Made by a program: the position numbers and the translations under genes
In this document: piece by piece, positions 33,394 to 43,017 of the stretch
Layout: each line of letters opens with the position of its first letter
Position numbering within the stretch: the first letter of the stretch is position 1
The notes under the pieces: generated by a model
Database searches by the model: none
The model's input: the letters and a program-made list of their open reading frames with translations, nothing else
What the model was told of the DNA's origin: nothing
DNA from: Przewalskia tangutica
Lineage: Eukaryota > Streptophyta > Magnoliopsida > Solanales > Solanaceae
Reading direction: 5' to 3'
NCBI GenBank assembly: GCA_029844215.1
Contig: CM056724.1
Coordinates: 89,547,093 to 89,611,092 of the forward strand
Length of the DNA: 64,000 nucleotides

Positions 33394-34953
33394 TCATCTG
33401 GAATATCTAGGTCCTGTTGTAAGCAGATTTAGTTTTTCCGGAGGACGATGAGATCTAGTAGACCTACGGAGTTGATTGTCTTGCAGTTCAGTTACATGTA
33501 TGTTCTGACTGTGAGTAGGTTCTTGTGCGCTGGTCGATCCACCAACATTAGAGCTTTCAGGAATATCATTTTCATGTCTTTCCTGAATGGGAGGAAATGC
33601 AACTGGTGCACTTTCTCCCAAGGTCTGTGCCGGAAGATCTTACATTTCTGCAATACTCCTCGTAGCACTCCCACTGGCCGAAGGGGGTACTCTAAATACC
33701 CAATCTTCGCCAGAAGCTCCCACTGAATTCTTGCCTTCATTATTGGGCAAGGATTCAACCTCTTTGTTACCTTGTTCTTGAATTTCTTCAATTTCTATCT
33801 CCGTGCAACTCTCATCCTTGTACACATATTCATCTTCAAGGAAAGTTGCGTTCCTAGAAATAAATATCTTATGTTCTCCAAGAAGATAGAAATAGTATCC
33901 CTTAGTTTCCTTCGGATACCCAACAAAGTAACATTTCTCACTTTTAGATTCCAACTTATCAGTGATCAACTTCTTGACATATGCAGGACACCCCCAGGGC
34001 CTCATGTGTCTATGTGATGGCTTCTTGCCATACCATACCTCATATGGTGTCTTTTCGATTGATTTAGATGGAACTCTATTTAGAACATATATTGAGGTCA
34101 AAATAGCGTATCCCCACAGGTATGTAGGAAGAGCTGAAAATCTCATCATGGAACGAACCATGTCAAGCAAGGTTCGGTTTCTCCTCTCGACAACACCATT
34201 CATCGGTGGTGTTCCAGGAGGTGTCCAATCGTAATGAACTCCATGAAGCTTTAAGTAGTCAAGAAATTCTTTACTTAAGTATTCACCCCCATGATCAAAT
34301 CGGAGAGTCTTGATACTCTTTGAGAGCTGTTTCTCAACTTCACACTTAAACTCCTTAAACTTCTCAAAAGCCTCGGATTTTTGTCTCATAAGATTCACAT
34401 ATCCAAACCTTGATAAGTCGTCTATGAAAGTGATGAAGTAAGAGAAACCCTCTATAGCTTGAGTCGGAAATGGTCCACATACATCCGTATGTACCAACTC
34501 AAGCACCTCTTTGGCACGGATCCTCTTTCCAGAAAGAGGTTTAATGGTCATCTTACCTTTCAAACAGGATTCACAGTTACCATAAGATTGTAAGTCAAAT
34601 GGTTCGAGGTAATTTAATTTCCTCAACCGTTCTATCCTTGTTTAATTGATATGACCAAGTATGCAATGCCACAAGTAGGTAGAATTTCTTCCATTTAACT
34701 TAGCCATTTTATTTTGTACATTGAAAATTTCCCTGTGGCAGTTTAATGTATACAATCCATTCACTAGAGGCGCGAATCCATACACAACATTATCTAAAGT
34801 CAAAACCATATTGTCATTAGACGTGTTTGAGGGAAAACCCTCTGAATCAAGTACGGGAATGGACATAATATTTCTTGTCAAAGAAGGAACATAAAAACAA
34901 TTGTTCAACATTAAAACTTTGCCAAAAGGTAAATCTATCCTATAAGTTCCCAC
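33394..34953 (-). pseudogene. Copia 3 integrase
   Basis: One continuous minus-strand frame with two internal stops: a TAA near 34639 after YLWHCILGHIN, and another near 33637 after SIAEM. The pre-integrase finger gives H..H (LWHCILGH) and C..C (NCESCLKGK). Catalytic residues are the D of HTDVCGPF, the D of LRFDHGGEY and the E of MNGVVERRNRTL, so the D-D-E set is complete. The Ser/Glu-rich linker towards reverse transcriptase follows (33394-33640). The gene would work but for the stops, as far as motifs show. Confidence 0.9.
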
Positions 34954-34968
34954 GCGCCTAGCAACAAC

Positions 34969-36012
34969 TCATGCTCCATTTTCGACGCGCAGGTCCACCT
35001 CGCGAGGCCCGACCTTTCTGCTATCAGTTAGCCCCTGCACATTTGTACAAATGTCTGAGCCACAAGAGGTATCAAGTACCCATGAATGAGAATCATTTAT
35101 AGATAGATTAATTTCAATTACAAACATACCTTGCACATTAGCACCTGGTGCCATTCCTCCGCCTGGAGCAGTGCAATCATTTCTCCAATGCCCATTTCTG
35201 TTGCAATTAATGGAAACATCTGATGCCGGTAGTTTCTTCTTCTTCTTTGCCCCTTCCTTGGGCTTCATCGTTGCTGCCGGAGCAACAGCTTTGCCATTCC
35301 CCTTCTGTTGTCCCTTACCTTTTGGTTTGGGGCGACTAGAGGAGCCAACCATCAGAATAGGCTTGGTCTTTGAGGTCGAAGATTCAAAAGTTTTTAACAT
35401 ATTATGTAACTCCGGCAATGTCGCTTTAGTTTCATTCATATTGTAATTGACAATGAAACTCTCAAACGATCTAGGAAGTGAGTGCAGGATGAGGGTGGTG
35501 GAGATTCTGTCATTAAACTTTATGTCAATGGCGGCCAACCTCTCAATCAACTCAATCATCCTCAACACATGAGGTGAAACTTGGCCCCCTTCATTTAGCC
35601 TACACTTGAAGAGTTCTATGAGCATGTCATACTCCATTGTCTGACTCTGCGAATCATAAAGACTCTTCAAATGGGCTAACATTTCGTTGGGCCCTATAGT
35701 TTCATGCTGTCTTTGCAATGGCTGTGACATAGAAGACAACATTAGACATTGATCCGAGGTGGCATCCTTATAATGTTTCTGGTAAGCAGCCTTGTCGAAG
35801 GTTGCATACTCTGCAGAATCCTTCGCTGGAGCGGTGGGGAACATTTTGTCTAAAGTATACTCAATTTCTTCTTGTCTCAGGACAATTCTGACATTTCTGA
35901 GCAAGTCAATGAAGTTGGGTCCAGTAAGTTTGTTGGACTCCATAAGCATTTTCAACGGAAAATTTGACATTTCTAAAGATCTGAAGATAATAGATAAAAC
36001 AGGAAAATGCAA
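34969..36012 (-). pseudogene. Copia 3 gag and protease
   Basis: A 347-residue frame. The likely true start is the second Met of MSNFPLKML, about 14 residues in. The body is the UBN2-type gag of copia elements (FIDLLRNVRIVL, then LFKCRLNEGG, then LILHSLPRSFESFIVNYNMN). A Lys/Gly-rich basic stretch comes next, and then a zinc knuckle near residue 270 (CNRNGHWRNDC, in which the first cysteine of the usual CxxC is absent). The protease motif DTSCGSDIC is near residue 314. A TGA ends it at 34969. The same frame continues into the integrase part, so a single stop separates them. Gag packages the RNA and protease matures the proteins. Confidence 0.9.
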
Positions 36013-37954
36013 TTAAAATTCATTCTCCTAAATTATTAACATTCATAATTTGCTAATTTTAACATGACCTTTTGTTTTAAATTAGCTCCCACTATTTTGC
36101 ATACTTCTACGACCCCAAGGTAGAATACGGACCTAAATTAATATAAAGGTCATAATGGGTCAAGATCCAAACATATGTTATATCCGCGTTTGCTTTGGCT
36201 GATAACTTCAATAACACACTTTGGTAGGTCCTCAACCAATTGTAAAGCAACTCTACAACTCTTGGTTTGATTAAATATCTTTCATTTTAATCTTACGTCT
36301 TTAGACTAGTCCGACACTTTGGCGCCAAGATTCATCTAAACAAGTCAACCCCATTACACGACTGCGTTTAAATGTCTAAGTAAATTTAGTCTTTGCAAGC
36401 AAACACTTTGGTGTAAATACCTACAAAAATTTATTATCCACTTTCATTTTAACATATCTATGAAAGGTCCTTGGTCCTCTTAGACTTAGAGCAAATGTTT
36501 TGGCATAAATACATTTATCGCCGAAAAGGACTTAACACTCTAACAATTATAATGGACGACGCGTTATAATTAGACTTGTATTTAATGTTTGGGGAACATT
36601 TTCTATTTTCGGGGATACATTCAAGATCAACAATCAAGTCATACATCATATGACATCCTATCATGTAATATCTAAACACAATTAGATGGAAAACCATCAA
36701 ACCCAATAGACATGATAAAAGACGGTTTTAATCACATACTGGGCGCCGTCTACCCACACAGTTATAACGGTCATTTGAAATTAAACAATTACTGGGTGTC
36801 GCCTACCCTGACAATAATTGTGGATGTTATGCTAATAATTTAAATGCATCACATTTAACATTTAACACATTTGTATATTTCAATAATATACTTTTAATGA
36901 TAATTATGAATCTATTTGTCTAAACTCTATAATCTATGTAAATGTCAAACGGTCCCTAAATATTTTCTGATTTTAAAATTCTGATTTTCGGGAATTCTGT
37001 AAATTTTTAGAATTTACACTTCAGTCCCTTAAGAATTTAAAATTCAATTCTGAACCCTCACAAATTCATAAAAATGCAATTCTAAACTTCAAAAAAATAT
37101 TTTCAAACTTTTGGGACCTGTTTGCAATTTTCAGAATCTAAAATCAACTTTCAGAAAACTTTCTTTAATTACAGATTTGCCCGAAAGGACCAAATCTGTT
37201 CGATTCAAAACCTTTATTTTCAGAAACTAAAAACCTTTAAAACTTCAGATTCAGAATCTGATACTTTTAAGTCTCTGTCTCTGACTTTCAAATTTGTTAT
37301 TTTTTTTAAATTATCGTCGGCATCGCGGTTCCGACAGGTGGCACCGCGGTGCCTCATAATTACCGTCACAGGCACCGCGGTCCCAACTTGTGGAACCGCG
37401 GTGCTTCTAAAGCAGATTGTCCGAAAAATTAATTTTAAGCTTCGATGAACAAAGACACGCTCCCATGAACAGACCGCAGCGCTGCAGCTTCATCCGGGCA
37501 AAGACCGCGGTGTTCCAATTGGAATCTGCGCCATAAAACCCTAGCAGACACCGCGGTGCTCCATCATGGAATCACGGTGCCTCTCCTCCAGAATCACAAA
37601 ATCCGAAATTTCTGAACCCTTAAAACTGGTTTAGGGCCAGATCTTTCAGATATATCACTTGTATTATCATCACCATTAAAACAACATGTTCATCGACCAT
37701 CAAATCCAATTTTCATCTCGTTCTTCGTTTCAATGCACCATGCTTTAAGCCGGATAACACATTTCAACTTAGAAGAGTTATATATTTGATTGACTTGTTC
37801 GAATACATAATTGCATTAACAGATATGGTCACAAGAACCATGTGTTCTAAAGGTTTTAGGGTTTAAAGATTTTAACAACATAAAATATAGATCTAAACAA
37901 ATCATAACCCATATTATCATTAATTTTCACTACAAATCACACGAAACAACCCAT
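36013..37954 (-). other. Copia 3 untranslated leader
   Basis: Nearly 2 kb between primer site and gag. AT-rich, no long frame. It contains two related segments at about 36740 (ACTGGGCGCCGTCTACCC) and 36790 (ACTGGGTGTCGCCTACCC). The part next to the LTR carries ACCGCGGT palindromes. Confidence 0.75.
37310..37600. repeat. Repeated ACCGCGGT palindromes in copia 3 leader
   Basis: Five exact or near-exact copies of GCACCGCGGTGC-like sites (about 37343, 37373, 37394, 37502, 37550) and three degraded ones, spaced 20-110 bases. The same motif is in both LTRs (about 30680-30740 and 38400-38490). Each is an 8-base perfect palindrome. It may bind a protein or structure the leader RNA. This is inference. 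Confidence 0.55.
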
Positions 37955-37966
37955 GCTCTGATATCA
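37955..37966 (-). promoter_or_regulatory. Primer-binding site of copia 3
   Basis: Minus-strand TGATATCAGAGC, one base from the initiator methionine tRNA complement, directly beside the LTR. Confidence 0.75.
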
Positions 37967-38310
37967 CTATAGGTGTTTACGTCGGGTTCGTACACGCAAC
38001 GAAATTTGAAAATTTATGTTTCAAACCCGACGACGGTCGAACTGTAGCATGATATGTAATGAACAATACATAGCACATAGTATAATGTAATACCTCGACA
38101 AAATACTTACATTATTGTAGCAATCAACCAAGCAGTTGATTCTCGATGCTTTGTGTAGTCCGAGGGTGCACACACAAATGTCCCTCGATTTGTAAGTTCT
38201 AAAATTGTGATGTAATTTGCTAAGTCAGGAATGCTAGAGATTCTGACAGAGCTTTAGAAGCGATTTAACTCTCTTAGGTTTAGTGTCTGCAAATGAGAAG
38301 AGGAGCCTCC

Positions 38311-38320
38311 TATTTATAGG
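38311..38320 (-). promoter_or_regulatory. TATA box of copia 3 5' LTR
   Basis: Minus-strand CCTATAAATA, 5' LTR promoter expected to drive the genomic RNA. Confidence 0.6.
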
Positions 38321-39471
38321 ATAAAATAAGAGCTCAAGGGTTTCAGTAGGGTCAGGCCCAACAGAAACGAACTGGGCAGAATTCGGACTGCCAGGCCACG
38401 TCATAGCATCACGGTCATAAGCAAGAGGCACAACGGTGCTGACACGTGTTCCTGGCACCGCGGTCTTGAATTAAGGCACCGCGCTTCCGTCCTATTTTTC
38501 TGCCCATTTTTCCATTTTAATGTCCCGGTCATCAATCGAACATATAGGTATCTCCTTCTAATGACATCCTTCAATCAACGGAATATTTGACTTAGTGTTA
38601 CCCTTCAGGCCTTTACATATCGTCACTAATTACATTAGGATCTTCACGTAACTCCTAGACTGCGCCGGAAGACGAACCCAATATGTAAAGTTTAGCTACA
38701 CAAAACATGTGAACTGAACCTACATGTGGGAAGATAAAATCCTTTCATTCATGACACACTCAATCAAGCTTAGGATCTGTCAAGTGTCTATCCAAATGGC
38801 TTGATTATTATAACTCATCTATATTAGTTGACAACAGGACCATGTCACAGACATGTCCATTGCATTGGTCAATGACTTAGTCAACCTAATACCATATGAG
38901 TATCTGAGTGTTCACTCGAATATGTATTCAAGGAATGAATCCTAATCTTGGCTCACATACCACCTTTAATCTACTTCGTAAGGCACCCAAAACAAGTCGC
39001 GTCTCAACCTATAAGGTATTTGAGCTTAGGACAGGATCAAAGTACATTACTCCGTAAACAATGTGATATTGACGTCAAGTCTAAGGACTTTTATCTCCCA
39101 CATACTGATGACATTATAGACATATAACAAAACAGTACATCAACAGGGCATACTAATACTTCAACAAGTATCCATGTGTCCATCATGAGTTGCCATAACT
39201 CGCAACAAGTGAGACATACTACATCCCCTAAGGATATGATGCAGACCACATGTCGACGTATCACATATCATCGATATCCCAATTTCGATGATCTTTAGTC
39301 GAGGTAATTTAAGATTTACGTTATAATATTAATTCTCACATCATTAATAAACACGTGACCTCTAGGGATGCATTTATAGGATATTATAAACAATCAATTA
39401 ATAATTCAACAAATGCAAATTGTCATAATATCAATCATCATTAATATAAATACGAATGTATATAAAGTATA

Positions 39472-39541
39472 TTTTTTTTGACGAAGGAACCCGCAACCAC
39501 TACTCTTTCGAGTGCGCACAGGGTAAACCCCGGGCTGACGC
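39472..39541 (-). mobile_element. 5'-truncated SINE in copia 3 5' LTR
   Basis: Absent from the other LTR. On the minus strand it reads GGGGTTTACCCTGTGCGCAC, then GAGTAGTGGTTGCGGGTTCC, and ends in eight A. That is the 3' part of a SINE type common in Solanaceae as I remember it, with its poly-A tail. It landed after copia 3. Confidence 0.6.
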
Positions 39542-39574
39542 ACAGATTGTCTCTAGGACATACATATACTTTCA

Positions 39575-40484
39575 ATAAGAACATCTTCCAAGTTGTTTCT
39601 TTCAATGAAAAGCCAATTTTACAATTTTGGTTGCCTTAAAAAAATTGAAACACCACTATAACCAAATTGTATTGGTCAAAATACGAATTCAACGCGTGGC
39701 AGATCGAGTCTAGTCAGGACCAGCTCAGCAATGATAGCTCCGATCAGGGTTCAAGATTGTCGGTGGTCGGTCATGATAAGCCTCGTAGTCATAGATGAAC
39801 CGATTTCGCATAATCCAGGATGGCAGTTATGTATCCACGAAAGTAACGGACTCAACGTGCAAACAATGATCATTATGAGCAGCTTAACATGCGGGAAACG
39901 TTACTTAAGGTTAAGTCATAAATATACCCTTTTTCCTCACTTGTAACCCATATGATTTTCACCACATTAACTATATAAGTTCTCAACCTGTAACAAGCAA
40001 ACAAGCTCTTACTTTCTCAGTAACACTGCCTGGCAGTTCTGCCGGAGACAACTAAATAAGATCTTTTCTTACTCTTTTGCTTTACTGTCTTACAACTCAT
40101 TGTTATTTATTTATTTATTTATTTCCTTCATAAACAAGTTCTTAGCATCAAGAAGTTAGTATTTGGTCATTATAATCTGCATGCCCTTGACCTCCAAATA
40201 TAAATTTAGTTTTTTAATCTAAGTCTCAGATTTATGGTTAAACACAAATGAAAAAGTTAAAATTTTGGATTCGCCTATGAATGAGCATACGTACCATGAG
40301 GATAGCTTTGCTATTGTCACGCGTCAGTGGAACTTCAAGATCGCATTTTTTCTGAATTTTTAGAAGAACATTGTTAAATATACATAAGTATACACAGGAT
40401 ATACACGTGTATAATGTATGTTTGATCTCAATCTCAGTTTGTAAATAAGAAGCCCATCATGGGTTTGGGCAGCAGAATATTTAT
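39575..40484. other. Unassigned spacer between copia 3 and copia 2
   Basis: It begins with the right ATAAG duplication, and the first part should be the rest of the P450 intron. No P450 exon 1 coding (no proline-rich hinge, no WxxxR) was found. A middle stretch (about 39690-40060) has mixed composition and a plausible TATA (TATATAAG at 39974), and may be a fragment of another LTR. A TTTA simple repeat lies at about 40105-40127. Confidence 0.4.
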
Positions 40485-40678
40485 TGTATATTGTTGTAAT
40501 ATTTTAGTGTAAACATTATCTTAATTAGTATTGTATACTTACCATAGTTATAGGAGTCTTGTACTACTAGAATAGGGTTTTGAGATTAGAATAGATATAT
40601 GGTTTTCTATTATGGAAATTTGTAAATAGTATATATACTCTTTCATTAATGAGAATAATCAAGGAATTATTTATTTCA
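40485..40678 (+). repeat. Copia 2, 5' LTR
   Basis: About 194 bases from TGTATATTG to TTATTTCA, homologous to the copia 1 3' LTR. The left edge is uncertain because no target duplication can be checked. Confidence 0.65.
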
Positions 40679-40698
40679 TGGTATCATGGTATCAGAAG
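40679..40698 (+). promoter_or_regulatory. Primer-binding site of copia 2, doubled
   Basis: TGGTATCA at 40679 directly follows the LTR, and TGGTATCAGAAG starts again eight bases later at 40687. The second is the better match to initiator methionine tRNA. Confidence 0.65.
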
Positions 40699-40819
40699 TC
40701 TAGGACTCAAATACTTCCGCTCATTTCCCAAAGAAAACCCCTTCCCCTCTCGGTTTAGTCCTCAAACCTGAGATCTCCCCTTTCCAATTTTCTTGTCCAA
40801 ATTTCTTGTTCTATTCACT

Positions 40820-41620
40820 ATGACTGATAAGAACATATTTCATCATGCCCTAACGGTTTCTAACATTAATATCGTCTTTCCTATTGTTCTGGACATAGAA
40901 AACGTTCAATATGAGACGTGGGCAGAGTTGTTCAATATTCACGCACTTGCACATCAAGTTCTCCATAACATAATTCCTCATATTCCTGGCACGACGGATG
41001 TACCCATCAAAGAGGAAAATCCTAAATTATGGATTACACTTGATGCTACGGTTCTCCAGTGGATTTATGTCACTATCTTCGTCGACCTCTTGCAGATGAT
41101 AATTGAACCCGACTCTATGGCTATGTCTACTTGGGATAGATTGCATGATATATTCCAGAATAATAGGCATTCCCGCATTGTCACACTTGAACAAAAAAAT
41201 TCCCAAGTCACTATGGAGGATTTTCCGAACGTTTCCTCCTATTGAAAACGGCTTAAGAAATTGGCGGACCAACTTCGCAATGTTGGTGCTCCTGTTAGCA
41301 ATGATCGTCTCGTCCTACAGATGGTGTAGGCCCGTCTAAGGCCTATAACGGCGTTGCTTCGATACTTCATTAAAGTAACCCTCTAACATAATTTTACCAA
41401 GCCTGGTCTATGTTTACACTAGAGAAGGCCAGTTTGGCTAAAGAGGATCCTACTGGCGCAAATTCCGTCTTAATGACCATGTCCAATGATTCTCCTGCAT
41501 TTTATGACAATTCAGGCCAAAATCATAATAACGGTGGCAGCAATAAAGGTCAGAATCACAAGAATAAAAATAAAGGTGGTGGTCGCGGTGGTAATGACGA
41601 CGGTGGCGGAAGATGAGGCA
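40820..41620 (+). pseudogene. Copia 2 gag
   Basis: The start is taken as ATG 40820 (MTDKNIFHHALTVSNI), inside a frame open from 40793. It has the copia gag pattern: YETWAELFNIHALAHQVLHN, then TWDRLHDIFQNNRHSR and LEQKNSQVTMEDF. It meets a stop at 41243. The following KRLKKLADQLRNVGAPVSNDRLVLQM continues gag in the same register until a stop near 41328, then frames break. The Asn/Gly-rich tail is at 41500-41616. No zinc knuckle is seen. Broken. Confidence 0.82.
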
Positions 41621-41799
41621 CTGGTGGGTCCCGAACAGCTGGGCCACTAGAAAACTGGTCGTGGTCCTACTGGCCTTGGGCCAACTTCCAGTGGACATCC
41701 AGTACATATACACAATCAGGAGCTGGAATCGGGCATTGGGCCACTGCCGATTCCAAGCCCAGTTACCAGCAGCAGTATGCAGTACCACAGCAGGCCTTT

Positions 41800-42092
41800 G
41801 CAGCTGAGGGACCCACTTTCATCCACTCTCTGACAGATATTGAAGTTTCAATGCACACGCTAGGATTACTCCTCCGGACTCAAATTGGTACATGGACACA
41901 GGCGCCACAACCCACATGACATCCGATTCAGGTAGTCTCTCGTCTTATTTTAATTTGAGCAACCCTCGTAGAATAGTCGTTGGTAATGATAATACTATTC
42001 TGATTCGTGGTTATGGTCATAAAATTTTATTTTCTCCCCACCCACCCCTTGTCTTGAAAAATACCCTTCATGGCCCTAAATAGATTAAAAAT
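41800..42092 (+). pseudogene. Copia 2 protease
   Basis: The frame 41892-42083 starts at MDTGATTHMTSDSG, with an intact catalytic DTGA, then LIRGYGH. A TAG at 42081 interrupts the link to the integrase (the copia 1 homologue reads through here). Confidence 0.82.
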
Positions 42093-43017
42093 TTGGTGTA
42101 TGTCCGTAAATTCACCACTGATAATTCTGTTTCTATTGAATCTGATCCGTTTGGTTTTTCTGTGAAGGATTTCAAGACTGAGAGTCCTCTCATGAGGTGT
42201 GATAGTAGGGGAGATCTTTATCCTATCACGCCAAGTTCCGGTTTCTCGAGTCAAGCCTTGTCATCATCTTTTGCAGCTCTTGCTCATTCCTTGTGGCATG
42301 CTCGTCTAGGTCATCCGGGGTCGTCTATTTTGTCTTCCTTAGATAATAATAATTTAATTTTGTGTAAGGGTATGTGTAGTACTCTAAATTGTCAATCTTG
42401 TTCTTTAGGGAAAATTGTTAGGTTGTCAATTGTAGACTCTAATTCTAATACTTTAATGTCATTTGATATTATTCATAGCGATTTATGGACAAACCTTGTT
42501 CTCGGTTCTTTGGTTCATCGGTATTATGTTCTATTTTTGAATGATTATTCTAAGTTTTGTGGAATTTTCCGATAGCGAAATTTTTTTAAGTTTTTTCCAC
42601 CTTCTTAAAATGTAGAGCATTCATTAGAACCCAATTCGAACGGAAAATAAAAAATATTCAATGTGATAATGAAAAAGAATATGATAATGGGGTGTTTAGG
42701 GAGTTTTGTGCTAATAATGGGATCAATTTTTGTTTTTATTATCCTCATACGTCTTCACAAAATGAGAAAGCCGAACGCAAAATTCTTACCATTAATAATA
42801 TTGTCCGAACTTTATTGATTCATGCTTTCGTACCTATTTTTTGGCATCATGCTCTACAAATAGCTACAAATCTTCTTAACATTCTCCCTTTCAAAGGTTT
42901 GACATATTCGTCCCCTCTTCAAAACTTATATAATAAGACTCATTCGTATTCTCATCTTACGGTATTTGGGTTCTTGTGTTATCCACTCTTTCTATTCATC
43001 ACAATTAACAAACTTCA
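42093..43017 (+). pseudogene. Copia 2 integrase, truncated by LTR B
   Basis: 42093-42575 has the pre-integrase finger intact: LWHARLGHPG for the histidines and CQSCSLGK for the cysteines. DIIHSDLWT carries the first catalytic aspartate. After a shift near 42575-42690 the core goes on with CDNEKEYDN and SSQNEKAERK, whose glutamate is the third catalytic residue, then FWHHALQIATNLLN. The frame ends where LTR B begins. Confidence 0.83.

Larger units (their letters stand above)
30255..39574 (-). mobile_element. Copia 3: complete Ty1/copia retrotransposon
   Basis: A 9.3-kb minus-strand element. LTRs are 30255-31766 and 37968-39574, flanked by identical ATAAG (30250-30254 and 39575-39579). From right to left: primer site, long leader, gag, protease, integrase, reverse transcriptase, RNase H, polypurine tract. 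The order of enzymes is copia. It belongs to a different family from copia 1 and 2 (LTRs of 1.5-1.6 kb against 0.2 kb, unrelated gag). It is inserted in the intron of the P450 remnant. Confidence 0.9.
37968..39574 (-). repeat. Copia 3, 5' LTR
   Basis: An LTR of 1607 bases. The first bases are altered (TATAGG here, TGAAGG in the partner). TATA box at 38311-38320. Longer than the partner by a 70-base insertion at 39472-39541 and by a few indels near 38160 and 38400. Confidence 0.87.
40485..43017 (+). mobile_element. Copia 2: Ty1/copia retrotransposon, 3' part cut off by LTR B
   Basis: A plus-strand copia element of the copia 1 family. It has 5' LTR, primer site, gag, protease and integrase up to 43017, where LTR B begins in the middle of the integrase C-terminal domain. 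The reverse transcriptase half should lie beyond the right end of the window. It overlaps copia 1 in protease and integrase, so the two are separate copies. Confidence 0.85.

Noticed and set aside
33448..34234. Several plus-strand frames of 60-90 residues
   Set aside because: They are opposite the copia 3 integrase, which explains the region fully.
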